From assembly GCF_947503045.1 (NCBI RefSeq), contig NZ_CANNCF010000003.1:372001-436000 (forward strand): a stretch of DNA of 64,000 nt, written 5' to 3'. This document shows positions 44,043-53,860 of this stretch, one piece after another; within the stretch, counting starts at the first letter, position 1; each line of letters begins with the position of its first letter. Both the position numbers and the translations under genes were made by a program. Below the pieces are notes generated by a model. The model was not told the DNA's origin. It ran no database searches and worked only from the letters and a program-made list of their open reading frames with translations. The stretch comes from an uncultured Tateyamaria sp. Its GTDB lineage: Bacteria > Pseudomonadota > Alphaproteobacteria > Rhodobacterales > Rhodobacteraceae.

Positions 44043-47000
44043 CTATCCACTGCTCAGGTTTTTGATGACTTTGGCCGGTTGTGGCACACCGTCGATTGTG
44101 GTGACCACAGTAAAACTCTTGGGTGTCGCCTGCCGCGCCGCATTGCCGGACTTATAGTATTCGACGTCAATCTTGACCTGAACATCCTTGCCGCCCTTCA
44201 CCATGTCACGCCAACTGCGTTCGATCTTGCGCCACTCACCATGCTGGTTGAGGTAACTCTGCATCGGCACGACATTCAGCTTGCCCGGCGCCCCCCCCAA
44301 TTCACGCGGGATGAGATGCCCGCCATCATAGCTTTCGCCGGGATTTCCGGCCTTTCCGACCTGACCGATGGCGCGCTGGGTCGACTCGTCGCGGTCCCAT
44401 GGATCATCGCGCAGTCTTGCGGTCAGGGATGATGTGCGCCCCTTGTCATCCGTGCTGTAGGTTGCGCCGTTTTCATATTCATATTTCGCATTTGGCTCTG
44501 GATTGTTGGCGTACCAGTTGAAATCCGTCTCGGTGTCCGACGTCCATCCGCGATTGATCTTGTAGACGAATTTGCCGTTTTCCAGGCGGCAGGGCGGCAC
44601 ATCATCATGCAGCGGGCGCAGATGGGGTTCGGGATTGCCCGCCACCCAAATGTAGTCGGCCTTGCCCCGGCCACTGGGCGTGGGCGGATCGGGGAATTTC
44701 AAAGCAGCGGCTTGCTGCGCGCCCGTCTGCGGGGCCGCCACAAGGCCACTTCCCGGCTCAGTGATCTTGTCCAACCGCGCACGCTGATTGATCAGTTCGA
44801 CATTGATCTCGTCAATGCGCGCCTCCAGCATGATCCTGTCTTCCGGGGACAGGTCGGGGTTGTTCAGTTTTTTGATGATGCCTTGGGTCTCATCGGCAAA
44901 TTTCTTCAATTCCTCCGTCGCTTCCCAGGCTGCCGAGCCTGCCGGTGCGGGCTTTTTGCCTTTGAAGGCGTTCAGCAGCTTGGTTTTCATGCTCAGGGAC
45001 GCTTCCATACTGGCAGCGGCCCTGCCATGCAGCGCAATCATTTCGCGCGATGGCATCTTGTCGGAATTGTAGGCGAGGCGGATATTTGTCGGCTCGCCCG
45101 TGGTTGGATGCGGGTCCCACGTCGCTTTGACGCCGCCTTCCGGCAGGGTCGTGTCGCGTTCCAGATTGAACGGCGTGCCATGTTCCAATTGGTTGCGCGT
45201 GCGGGTGAAACTGAAATCATCCGCCAGCGTCCCGCCGCTTTTCTTACGCGCGGCGGTGCCCATTCCGGCCTGAAAGGACAGCGACAAAAGGGCCTGCGCC
45301 TTTTGGGCCTCTGTCATCTTGTCCCATTTAACCGACAGGGTCGAAATGGTGTTGGCCATCGCGGCGGCATCAACGAGGTTCCCGGCCACTTGCATGCCAG
45401 CCACAAGGTTTGCCGCACTGCGCCCCGCAATCACCCCTTTGGTCAGGGCAACCCCGCCACCAAGGGCGCCGATCGACAGCGCATTTGATCCGAGATCCAG
45501 CCACATGCCCCGCATCTCCGGATCGCCGGCATCCCAGATGTCGTGCCCCAATTCACTCTTGGTATCGAGTGCCGAGACGGACCGCGCGGTAGAATAGACC
45601 CCCGTGGCCCCCATCGCGACACTGGCCCCGACCACAAGCGGCGTCGCGGTCCCGCCCGAGGCTGCGATGGCCACAATGCCCGCCGTCACGCCGATGGCCA
45701 CCGCCGCCTTGTCCGCGGCGTCCAGCACTTTTGCACCAGTGGTATTCTTGGGTGTCGGGCCTGTCTTGGGGGCGCCACCCAGCGCGAGACCGGCCGGATA
45801 GCACATCGTGCCCGGCGGCAATTCGTTCTTGGTGACCCATGTCGCGACATCCAGATAACGATTGCCCTTGTCGTCTATGAAATGAGGCCCCTTCTCCGTC
45901 TCGATCCGCAGCACGCGGAACATGGCCGCACCAAACTCGTTGCTGGTGACCGAAACCGGGATCGGCGTGACTTCGGCCGGGTCCTTGCCCGAGGCTGCCA
46001 CATGACCCATGATTTTGCTCATCGGTGGCTTGCTCGCGTCGTAATAGGCGAAATCTTCCTCTTTCTTGAGCCGTGCGATAGTTTCTTCTTCGGTTTCGTT
46101 CTCGGGGATGACGACGTCGGCCTGCATGCCCAGCAAGGAACCCAGAGAATTGACCGTCGCTTCTTTTCTGGACAGGTCCAGCGCCTTGGGCTCTGGAAAC
46201 TGCGTCTTTGCCAGCTCCAGCGTCTTTTTGCCGTAAGCCTCTGCAATGACGTTGCTTTCCCAACCGTTTTCCAACTGAATCGGGTTGGGAAAGGACTTGC
46301 CCGGAACGGCAGTCAACTCGGTCAGCGCCCAGTTGCGCAAGGCCGGGTTGATGGCGCGGTTGAACAGCAACTCCTGCCCGCCATCAGTCGCGATAACGTC
46401 GCGAATACGGTCCTTTGTCCTGGAAGCCGCCCTCCCCTTCATGCCCATGCTCTGCGACAATGTGCGGGTCAGCGCGTCGGCCATGGCGCGCTGGGATTCA
46501 AGGCTGTCGACATCGTCTTCGTCCGCGGCATCAAACATGTAGGATGTCACGGTGTTCGTGGTTTGCGGGTCATATTTGCCGCTGCCAATCTGCGTCAGCA
46601 GCGCGTTGCGGCGCTCTTCGGACAGGGCGTCAAAATTGCGTTCATGAATGTCCGGATTGTCGATATCCACCGTCAGGATCTGCTTTTGCGCGTCACCCAT
46701 GGCCAGTTGGGCCACAGATTTGGGGCCATAGCGCATCATCATCATTTTGGTGGTGAGTTCGGGATCAAGATCCAGCGCCGTCAGCATGATTTCGTGCGAG
46801 ATATCGCGCGCCGGTTCAATCACCTGATAGGTGCCCACAAAGGTTTCGCGCGATGCATGAGAGGCCCACAAGGCCCCCGCCACCAGACCGGACAGATCCG
46901 GGTCGCCCTTGACGGATGCGGTCAGTTCCTCAAGATTTTCGCCCACACGGCTTTCCACGGTCAAAAGTGGATTATCGGGGTCCGCTGGCGCCTCGATCCA

Positions 47001-48581
47001 GGAGTTTGCCGTCATCACCACGAGATATTGCTTTTCCTGATCACTCAGGGCGCCAAGGTCGGATTTGCCCTTGAGCGCTTCGGCAAGCTTTTCGCCGCCC
47101 ACCTCGTCGCCAAGCACCCCTTCTTCGGCCATGGCCATGTCTTTTGCCCATTGCTGCAACTCAAGGGCCTTGTCTTCGGAAATTCCCAAAATCTCTTCTA
47201 CGGATTTGCCCTTCATCCCCTGGAGCGCAGGCGCGGCATCATCCGCCCCGTTCCGCCACCGATCTTCAAACGTGCCGATATCTTCCGAAAGCACTTCGAT
47301 CTGCGCCGTATCCGTCGCCCCGGTGATGCGGGCGTGCAGCGCCTTTTTCTCTTCATCGAACTCGGCGGACTGCGCTGCCGGGCTGACCGCATCCACGCGC
47401 CCGCGCAGCGATGTTTTTAAGGTTTCAAGAACCTGATCTTCGCTCATCGCCACGTCTTTGGGTGGCGTGACAACGGGGGTGCTCAGCGTATCCTTGAGAC
47501 CTGCGGTCTGCTTGATCAGCGTCAGGATTTTTTGCGCCTTGCTGGCATCGCCCGCTTCCATCGCGGCGCGAAACATTGCCTTGAGGCCTTCCAGTTTCTT
47601 GGCAGGGCCCTTGTCAGCCGCCGCAATGATCTCATCAAGGGGGCCTTCGATCAGATTGTATTCGGCCATCAGAACGGCCGCGACGTCTTCTGCGCTGACC
47701 TCTTCGTCTTCCTCAGGTCCGGCCGAGGCCTCACCTTGCGGGCTGCGCACCAGCACCCCTTGGGTCGCGCCGCTGGATTTGAGGTGCTGCTTGGCCAATT
47801 GCACCATGTTGCCGGGGGGATCGTCCTCGCAATTCAGAACAACCCATTTGCCTTCAACGCTCAACTTGCCCCACGCCCCGCGCGCGCTTGCCCCTTCGGC
47901 TTTGGCTTGCTGAACCAACATGGCCGCAGGCTTGCGGCGATGGGCCTTCAGGATCATGCCTTCCTTGCCGACCAGCCATGCAAAGTTGAACGGTTTCTTG
48001 CGCGCCGCTGCGATGATCTCCTTCAGACCGCCCTCATGGGCGGCTACGTCTTCTGCGTCATCCGGGTCTTCAGGGTCTTCGGGATATTCCCCGGTCTCCG
48101 CATCTGGCGCGGCCTCATCCTCTGCCGCTTTTGGGCCTTTGGCCAAGCCACCGGGTTTCGCCTCCGCTTTCGCATCTTCAGCACCCGCACCATTGGCCTT
48201 GGCACCGGGCTTTGGTTTTTCCTCTTTCTCCTCAACCTCGTCGTCAGCAGAGGCATTGGGGTCCACGGCCTCGATCTGCACCTGCAGGCTCTGCCCCAGA
48301 TCGGCAAAGTGTTTCTTGACGGTTTTGTCAAAAGCACCCGGCGCGCCGATTTCGGACTTTATCACCAGCACTTTGCCGTTGAGTTGCACTGTGCCCCAGA
48401 CACCCTTGGCCGAGCCACCCGCCGCCTTGGCCGCCTTGCGCATTGCGGCCACCGGCCTGCGCCGGTCGGCTTCGATAATCAAACCGGATTTTGCAGTGAG
48501 CATCGCGCAGTTGAGAGGGCTTTTTCGCGCCCGCGCCATGAAATCCTTAGCATCAAAAGGCGCCTGATCCTTGCTACCCAT
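44043..48581 (-). CDS. Giant polymorphic toxin with C-terminal DNA/RNA non-specific endonuclease domain (second module)
   Basis: The protein has 1512 residues from the ATG at 48581 (GAGGT upstream), with no signal peptide. Two copies of a ~95-residue domain (about 11-106 and 185-281) flank an acidic linker. A long helical scaffold follows (about 300-940), then a hydrophobic glycine-rich segment (about 955-1065, resembling DUF4781) and a linker. The C-terminal nuclease (about 1365-1500) has YEYENGATYSTDDKGRTSS, the catalytic DGGHLIPRELGG (1419-1430; His1422), NVVPM and NQHGEWRKIERSW. That is the Endonuclease_NS_2 pattern. The protein should degrade nucleic acids when delivered to a rival cell. 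A small putative immunity gene starts 7 bases after the stop. The secretion route is unknown. Confidence 0.82.
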   Translation of the reverse strand: MGSKDQAPFDAKDFMARARKSPLNCAMLTAKSGLIIEADRRRPVAAMRKAAKAAGGSAKGVWGTVQLNGKVLVIKSEIGAPGAFDKTVKKHFADLGQSLQVQIEAVDPNASADDEVEEKEEKPKPGAKANGAGAEDAKAEAKPGGLAKGPKAAEDEAAPDAETGEYPEDPEDPDDAEDVAAHEGGLKEIIAAARKKPFNFAWLVGKEGMILKAHRRKPAAMLVQQAKAEGASARGAWGKLSVEGKWVVLNCEDDPPGNMVQLAKQHLKSSGATQGVLVRSPQGEASAGPEEDEEVSAEDVAAVLMAEYNLIEGPLDEIIAAADKGPAKKLEGLKAMFRAAMEAGDASKAQKILTLIKQTAGLKDTLSTPVVTPPKDVAMSEDQVLETLKTSLRGRVDAVSPAAQSAEFDEEKKALHARITGATDTAQIEVLSEDIGTFEDRWRNGADDAAPALQGMKGKSVEEILGISEDKALELQQWAKDMAMAEEGVLGDEVGGEKLAEALKGKSDLGALSDQEKQYLVVMTANSWIEAPADPDNPLLTVESRVGENLEELTASVKGDPDLSGLVAGALWASHASRETFVGTYQVIEPARDISHEIMLTALDLDPELTTKMMMMRYGPKSVAQLAMGDAQKQILTVDIDNPDIHERNFDALSEERRNALLTQIGSGKYDPQTTNTVTSYMFDAADEDDVDSLESQRAMADALTRTLSQSMGMKGRAASRTKDRIRDVIATDGGQELLFNRAINPALRNWALTELTAVPGKSFPNPIQLENGWESNVIAEAYGKKTLELAKTQFPEPKALDLSRKEATVNSLGSLLGMQADVVIPENETEEETIARLKKEEDFAYYDASKPPMSKIMGHVAASGKDPAEVTPIPVSVTSNEFGAAMFRVLRIETEKGPHFIDDKGNRYLDVATWVTKNELPPGTMCYPAGLALGGAPKTGPTPKNTTGAKVLDAADKAAVAIGVTAGIVAIAASGGTATPLVVGASVAMGATGVYSTARSVSALDTKSELGHDIWDAGDPEMRGMWLDLGSNALSIGALGGGVALTKGVIAGRSAANLVAGMQVAGNLVDAAAMANTISTLSVKWDKMTEAQKAQALLSLSFQAGMGTAARKKSGGTLADDFSFTRTRNQLEHGTPFNLERDTTLPEGGVKATWDPHPTTGEPTNIRLAYNSDKMPSREMIALHGRAAASMEASLSMKTKLLNAFKGKKPAPAGSAAWEATEELKKFADETQGIIKKLNNPDLSPEDRIMLEARIDEINVELINQRARLDKITEPGSGLVAAPQTGAQQAAALKFPDPPTPSGRGKADYIWVAGNPEPHLRPLHDDVPPCRLENGKFVYKINRGWTSDTETDFNWYANNPEPNAKYEYENGATYSTDDKGRTSSLTARLRDDPWDRDESTQRAIGQVGKAGNPGESYDGGHLIPRELGGAPGKLNVVPMQSYLNQHGEWRKIERSWRDMVKGGKDVQVKIDVEYYKSGNAARQATPKSFTVVTTIDGVPQPAKVIKNLSSG

Positions 48582-48860
48582 TCAGACCTCAAAACAATAA
48601 GTTTAATTCTAATATGACGGGAACCGTACCACGACTCGGGCGATATTGCTACGCTTGAACTTGTGGCGATGCACTGGACCGGTGTTTGCGAGTGCTCCAC
48701 AGGCCATCAGTCCTAGGACGCCGAGGCGTGACAGGGAACACAAAAACCGCATCAATCTTTAGAGTATTCAGATCGCAGATTTCGGTCGCGTTTTGCGCGA
48801 TTCAAGCCGTTCAGACCCACGACACGGCAGGCTAAATCCCCACCACCGAACCAAACCCGT

Positions 48861-49259
48861 TCAAACGCCCTCGGGGCGCAATTGCTCGGCAAACTCGCTC
48901 ATGTCTGCGGACGGCCCGCTTGGCCACCAGCGTTCGGGATTGTCGTATTCGTATTGAATGCGCAGCGCATAGTCCGGCTTGGTGACGTGGATCAGGCACT
49001 GAACAAATGTGCCTTCGCCGTTCTCAGCCATGTGCTCACGCAATTCCAGCAGCTTGTCGAGGAAATCACCAAAGTTGTTCATGCCGCCCGCCTCGAAACT
49101 GCCATCGGCGAAATACTGATAGCCCGAGCATTCCTCGGACCCCTCAAAAAAGGTCCCAACCAGTGCCAGGCCATGCCAACTGTCGTCGCGAACCTGGAAA
49201 TTTTCCACGACCATTTCACCAACTTCGATGGTCAGATCGGCAGAGACTGCATCAGCCAT
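48861..49259 (-). CDS. YezG/DUF600-like immunity protein for the first nuclease toxin
   Basis: The protein has 132 residues from the ATG at 49259, 3 bases after the toxin TAA, with GGAGA overlapping the toxin end. It is acidic and soluble. GYQYFADGSFEAGGMNNFGDFLDKLLELREHM (split here as GYQYFADGSFEAGG and FLDKLLELREHM), TKPDYALRIQYEYDNPERWW and the Pro-rich end resemble the YezG/DUF600 immunity family, which guards against C-terminal nuclease toxins. Position and spacing support pairing with the 1492-residue toxin. After it, 279 bases (48582-48860) without a gene separate it from the second module. Confidence 0.72.
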   Translation of the reverse strand: MADAVSADLTIEVGEMVVENFQVRDDSWHGLALVGTFFEGSEECSGYQYFADGSFEAGGMNNFGDFLDKLLELREHMAENGEGTFVQCLIHVTKPDYALRIQYEYDNPERWWPSGPSADMSEFAEQLRPEGV

Positions 49260-49262
49260 GTA

Positions 49263-52200
49263 TTATTCTCCGGTTTCATTCGCCATTTCGACGCGCGTTT
49301 CCATGTCATCCCGCGAAAGTCGTTTGTAGACCTGTTTGTCATCGTTGGAAAAGCGCTTTTGGCGGGAATAGACGACCTTGCCGGTCTTGGGGTCTTTCAC
49401 GACATAGCTGACTTCGACCTTGGACGGGCGGTCGCCGTCGTATTTTGACGTCTTGATCGAGACATGCACGTCTTGACCAAGGTCAATCCAGTTCGCCATC
49501 TCGTTTTCCATGGTCTTGTAGGCGCCTTTGTTGAAATTGGCGTCCTGCGGGAACATGTTCTCCATCCCCTGATCAAGCCCGAAACGGTGCCCGATCACGT
49601 GGCCTCCTTCATCGCCGTCCTCACCCGATTTGCCGACCTTGGTCTGCGCGCTCGTTTCTTCGGCGCTGCGTTTGGCGTTCTTGTGGTATTTGCGCAAAAC
49701 CGCGTGGGCCTCGGCGGTCTCGCCGCCGTCCCGCGTCAGGATGGTCATTTCGTTGTCACCATGGCCCACAACGGTCATCCCCACATCGGGGCGGTCGGCA
49801 TAGGCGATAAACGTCTTGTTGCGCTCGTCAAAGAACATGCGTCCGCTGTCCGAGCCCTTGGTGCGCCGCACATAGGGTTTGCCATCCGCGCTCGCGACCC
49901 AGACGTTGCCCTTGGGCGGCTCCGGCCAGCCCAGCTTGATCCGCTGATCATCACCGGTGGTCGGCGAGGCGATAAAGCCAGCCCCCTTGGCATCCTGCAG
50001 GCGCAGCGCCTGTTGCTGCGTGGCCGCCGCCAGTTCCTGCTGGCGCAGTTTGATCTGCCCGATTTCATCCGGGGTGAGGGTCGCCCCTTCGGTTTCCAGC
50101 CGTTTGGCGAGCATCTGGCTTTCGCTGGCGATCTTGTCGATTTCCAGCTTGGCTTCCCAACCTGCCGTGCCCCGTTTGGGGGCCGGGGTGTCGCCCAACA
50201 GGTCTTTCAGCCGTGCCGTCAGCGCACCCGAGGCCTCGATCTGGCGGCCCACACCGGTGTGCAGGTCCAGCATGTCCTTGTTGACCGGCCCCGCCCCGGT
50301 TTCGATCCGCACATTGCCCAGCTTGCCGCCATCCATGTCATAGGCAACCCGGATTTCACCCGGCGCCATGTCAGGCAGCGTGTTGACCGGATAGGGCGAT
50401 CCCGTTTCGGCCATGTTGGCCATCTTGTTGAAACTGGTGGCATCCTTCATCTGCGCGCCGCTGGCGCGGGTGCTGACGGCTGCCATGCCGCCCCAGAATG
50501 CCATGCTCAGCAACTGCGTCGCGCGATCACCGCCACTCATATTGTCCCAATGGGTGTAAAGCTGCAGCGCCTGATCGCCCATGGCCGTCGCGTCCATCGC
50601 ATCCGCGCTCAACTGCAGCGCCGCTGTGCCCTTGGCGGCGGTCGAGGACACCTTGGCCCCCGAACTGACCAGCCGGGCCGAGCGCACAGCCGCGCCCATC
50701 GCCCCGATCGACAGCGCCCCTGCCCCGGCCTCCAGCCAGTTGCCACGCACGTTGGGATTGCTGAGATCGGTGATGTCCGTGCCCCGCTGGTGATCATCAT
50801 ACAGCCGCTCGCCCGCGCGCCCGACCTGCCAGAGGGCCGCACCGCCACCCGCAACAACCAGCGGCGTGGCCAGCCCGCCTGTGGTCGCGATGGCGACCAC
50901 ACCGACCGTGATGCCGACCCCAAGTGCGACACCGTCGCCGACCCACGCGATCCACTCCCAGATCGTGTCCTTCACACAGGGCGTGTTGACCGTCACCATC
51001 TTGGCGCCCAGCACCAGCCCGTCCGGATAGGTCATCTTGCCCGGCGGCAGTTCATTGAGGCTCAGCCACTTGTCCACGCCATCGTATTTCTTGCCGCTGG
51101 TGTCGACGAAACAAGGGCCACCATCGCGTTCAAGGCGGAACACCTTGGTGTTTATGACGCCGATTTCCTTGTTGGTCACAACCACCGGAATAACGGACAT
51201 CTTGGCCGGATCGCCGCCCTGCGTCTTGACCATGCCTGCAATGGCATCAAGTGCGGGATTGGCCCCGTAATAGTCGTGGTTCAGCCCGGCCTCGCGGCGG
51301 GCCTCACGCTCGGCCTCCGTCTCGTTTTCGCCGGGCAGGTTGTCCGGTGACAGGCCCAACGCCTGCCCGATGGTGTTGCGCAGGGCGGCATCCTGACCGG
51401 GGCCGGTGGGCAGCTCCTTGGGCTCGGTCCCGCGCCCCTCGTATTGCGCCATGATCGGGCCCGCCGCCAATTGGCTCACGATCTCGCTTTCCCAGCCATC
51501 CGCCAGGGCCTCGACGGTGAAATTCGGATCGGCCGCCGCCTGCGCCAATATCCACATCTTGAGGTCCGGGCGGACCTTTTCGCCGCACATCATCTCTTGC
51601 ACGGCATCGCTGTCCATGATCGCCTCAAGGCGCTTGGCCGTCGCCTCGGGATCATCGCCGCCATTGACCTGTGCCAGCGCCTTGGCCATCGAGGCGCGAT
51701 AGGCGTCGTTGTCCAGATCATCGGGCGTGGTCGCCATGTAAAGCGCGCCAACCATCTTGTCGGCGGCCACCGGATCAACGCTGCCATCGCCCACGACATC
51801 AAGCAGTGCCTTTTGGCGATCACGCGACAGGCTGTCGCCGTCCACACCCGCCGCATAGCGGCCCAGATAGCCCTCAACCCCTTGAAAAGCCTCAACAGCT
51901 GCGGCCGGATCAAGATCAATGGCCTGCAACAACATGCCCGCCTCGGCGCGCGACGCATCCGGATCGCTCAGCAACGTCCCGCCGCGCGCGAAATGACGGG
52001 CATCGCCGGCCTCACCATTGGCAAAGGCCATGGCCAGCGCCTTGCGGGCTTGCGGATTGTCCTCGATCCCCGACACCGCTTCGGATACGTTTTCCTCGCT
52101 CCCGGCACGTTTCCACATCTGCGCCACGCGGTCAGACAGATAGACCATCTGCGCCTCACTGAGCGTGCCAAGGTCCGACTTCCCGTTCAGCGCCTCGGCC

Positions 52201-53741
52201 AGATATTCGCCGCCCTCATCATCCCACAACTGCCAGCCGTTTTCCGCATTGCCGAACTTTTCGGCCCATGCATCAATGCGCGCCTTGTCTGCGCTCGACA
52301 CCTGATCGGCCATTTTTTCAACCAGCGTCGGGCCCTGATCAAACAGGCTGACGGGTTTGTAGACCTGTCTGGGCTTGGCGATCTTGACGTTGACCAGCCG
52401 GTCCTGCAGCAGCTTGAGGGTCTTGGCGGCCCGCTCATCATCCGTGCCGATGGCGCCGTCGATGGTGGCAAACAACTGTTCGAACATCGCCCGTTGCTTG
52501 TCGTTCAGCTTGTCCACGATCCCGCGATAGGCAGACCGGGCAGCGGCCAGTTCCTTTTCAAAACGGCTCGGCCCCTCGCCTTCGACCGGGGCGGGCTGCG
52601 CGGCCAGCACAACCGGGGCACCTGTGCGCTGCTCGACAGCACCCGCAGCACGCGCCAGATAGGTCTCGGCCAGGTCGCCCTTGCCTTGGGCCACCAGCGT
52701 GTCGATCTTGCCAAGGGCCTGATCCAGCTTGGCTTTTTGCTCGGGTGTCAGCGCCTCGGCATTGGCCTCGATCGAACCCTTGATTTCGCTCAGATCACCT
52801 TGCAATTGCGCTTTGTTCAGCCGGGATGGCGGCACCTCTTCGACATCGCCGTCTTGTGTCGTCCCATCCGGCAGCGCAATGCGCACCTTCATGGCAACCC
52901 CTTGGGCCATCAGGTCTTTCTGCGCCAGCTTGGCAAAGGTCTGGGGCGGTTTGTCCTCGCAGGTCAGCAGCAATATCTTGCCCTGTACCGTCAGAACGCC
53001 CACCGCACCCTTGGTGCCACCCCCGGCCTCCTTGGCCTTGCGACGCACCACATCGACAGGCATGCGCGGATGCGCACGCAACACCAGACCCTCTTTGCCG
53101 ATCAGCCACGCGGCATTCATGGGACGTTTGCGCGCCTTGGCCACCAGTTCCTTAACGTCGATGCCAGAGACCGGCTCGTCGTCCTCCTCGGCCACAACAG
53201 GCGCCTCAACCTGCGTCTCGACCGGCGCGTCCTTGACCTTGGCCGGCGGCTCTACGCGCGTTTCCGCAACCTTTTTCGGGGCCGGTTCCGGATCGGGCGC
53301 AGGCGCGGGTTTGGGGGCCGGTGGTGCCTTTGCTTCGACTTCGGCTTCCGCAGCGTCGTCCGGCGCCGCCGCATCCTTGGGACCCAAGAAGTTGAATTTG
53401 ATCTGCTGACCGCGTTCCTTGAGGTAGGTCTTGAAGGATTTGTCGAGGACCGGCGCCGGGTCGTCCTCGCAGGTCAGCGTCAGGCAGGAATTGGCAAAAT
53501 GCATCGACCCGCACGCGCCTTTGCCACCGCCCTTTTTCTTGCCAGCGGTCCACAGCGCCTTTGAGGATTTGGTGACATCGGCTTCAAAAATGGGGCCGTC
53601 TTTTCCGATCAGGAAGGCAAAGTTGATCGGCTTGCTTTTCGCTTTTCCCAACAGTGCGCCAAGCGCCTTCTTTTCTTCCTTGATATCAATACCGGCCAAT
53701 TGCCTACCCCCCAACGTCACAATACCGGCAAAGTAAACCAT
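49263..53741 (-). CDS. Giant polymorphic toxin with C-terminal DNA/RNA non-specific endonuclease domain (first module)
   Basis: The protein has 1492 residues from the ATG at 53741; a TTG at 53699 (MAGIDIKEEKK) with G-rich sequence just upstream is an alternative start that matches where the repeated domain begins. Two ~95-residue domains (about 17-118 and 193-292) flank a Pro/Ala/Glu-rich linker. The scaffold (about 310-920) parallels the 1512-residue paralogue: GEYLAEALNGKSDLGTLSE, ADGWESEIV and LNELPPGKMTYPDGLVLG. A hydrophobic segment (about 935-1060) and helical linker lead to a nuclease with DEGGHVIGHRFGL (1377-1389; His1381), NMFPQDANFNKGAYKTMENE and a basic tail. The DEGGH form differs from DGGHL of the paralogue, so this is a divergent warhead. 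A YezG-like immunity gene follows. Confidence 0.82.
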   Translation of the reverse strand: MVYFAGIVTLGGRQLAGIDIKEEKKALGALLGKAKSKPINFAFLIGKDGPIFEADVTKSSKALWTAGKKKGGGKGACGSMHFANSCLTLTCEDDPAPVLDKSFKTYLKERGQQIKFNFLGPKDAAAPDDAAEAEVEAKAPPAPKPAPAPDPEPAPKKVAETRVEPPAKVKDAPVETQVEAPVVAEEDDEPVSGIDVKELVAKARKRPMNAAWLIGKEGLVLRAHPRMPVDVVRRKAKEAGGGTKGAVGVLTVQGKILLLTCEDKPPQTFAKLAQKDLMAQGVAMKVRIALPDGTTQDGDVEEVPPSRLNKAQLQGDLSEIKGSIEANAEALTPEQKAKLDQALGKIDTLVAQGKGDLAETYLARAAGAVEQRTGAPVVLAAQPAPVEGEGPSRFEKELAAARSAYRGIVDKLNDKQRAMFEQLFATIDGAIGTDDERAAKTLKLLQDRLVNVKIAKPRQVYKPVSLFDQGPTLVEKMADQVSSADKARIDAWAEKFGNAENGWQLWDDEGGEYLAEALNGKSDLGTLSEAQMVYLSDRVAQMWKRAGSEENVSEAVSGIEDNPQARKALAMAFANGEAGDARHFARGGTLLSDPDASRAEAGMLLQAIDLDPAAAVEAFQGVEGYLGRYAAGVDGDSLSRDRQKALLDVVGDGSVDPVAADKMVGALYMATTPDDLDNDAYRASMAKALAQVNGGDDPEATAKRLEAIMDSDAVQEMMCGEKVRPDLKMWILAQAAADPNFTVEALADGWESEIVSQLAAGPIMAQYEGRGTEPKELPTGPGQDAALRNTIGQALGLSPDNLPGENETEAEREARREAGLNHDYYGANPALDAIAGMVKTQGGDPAKMSVIPVVVTNKEIGVINTKVFRLERDGGPCFVDTSGKKYDGVDKWLSLNELPPGKMTYPDGLVLGAKMVTVNTPCVKDTIWEWIAWVGDGVALGVGITVGVVAIATTGGLATPLVVAGGGAALWQVGRAGERLYDDHQRGTDITDLSNPNVRGNWLEAGAGALSIGAMGAAVRSARLVSSGAKVSSTAAKGTAALQLSADAMDATAMGDQALQLYTHWDNMSGGDRATQLLSMAFWGGMAAVSTRASGAQMKDATSFNKMANMAETGSPYPVNTLPDMAPGEIRVAYDMDGGKLGNVRIETGAGPVNKDMLDLHTGVGRQIEASGALTARLKDLLGDTPAPKRGTAGWEAKLEIDKIASESQMLAKRLETEGATLTPDEIGQIKLRQQELAAATQQQALRLQDAKGAGFIASPTTGDDQRIKLGWPEPPKGNVWVASADGKPYVRRTKGSDSGRMFFDERNKTFIAYADRPDVGMTVVGHGDNEMTILTRDGGETAEAHAVLRKYHKNAKRSAEETSAQTKVGKSGEDGDEGGHVIGHRFGLDQGMENMFPQDANFNKGAYKTMENEMANWIDLGQDVHVSIKTSKYDGDRPSKVEVSYVVKDPKTGKVVYSRQKRFSNDDKQVYKRLSRDDMETRVEMANETGE

Positions 53742-53860
53742 GACGGGAAATCGGCGACAATCCCCCTGATTTCCGGAGGGCTTGGCGTCAGCGCGCGATT
53801 TGTCTGTCCGGATGGCGGGCGCTAGTGACAGATGATCGCCCCTGCGGTTAGGGTCTTGGC

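Noticed and set aside
51444-53564. A 706-codon open frame on + antisense to the first toxin gene
   Set aside because: It mirrors the GC-rich third-position pattern of the toxin gene, has no recognisable domain and no ribosome site. The same applies to 45543-47420 (+), 49464-51350 (+), 18396-20603 (+), 22012-23706 (+) and 35689-37455 (+).
44043-53741. A contact-dependent inhibition (CdiA/CdiB) or RTX-toxin explanation for the giant genes
   Set aside because: There is no Sec-dependent filamentous-haemagglutinin start, no CdiB gene, no glycine-rich nonapeptide repeats and no type I secretion tail; the C-terminal nuclease and adjacent immunity gene fit polymorphic toxins more generally.
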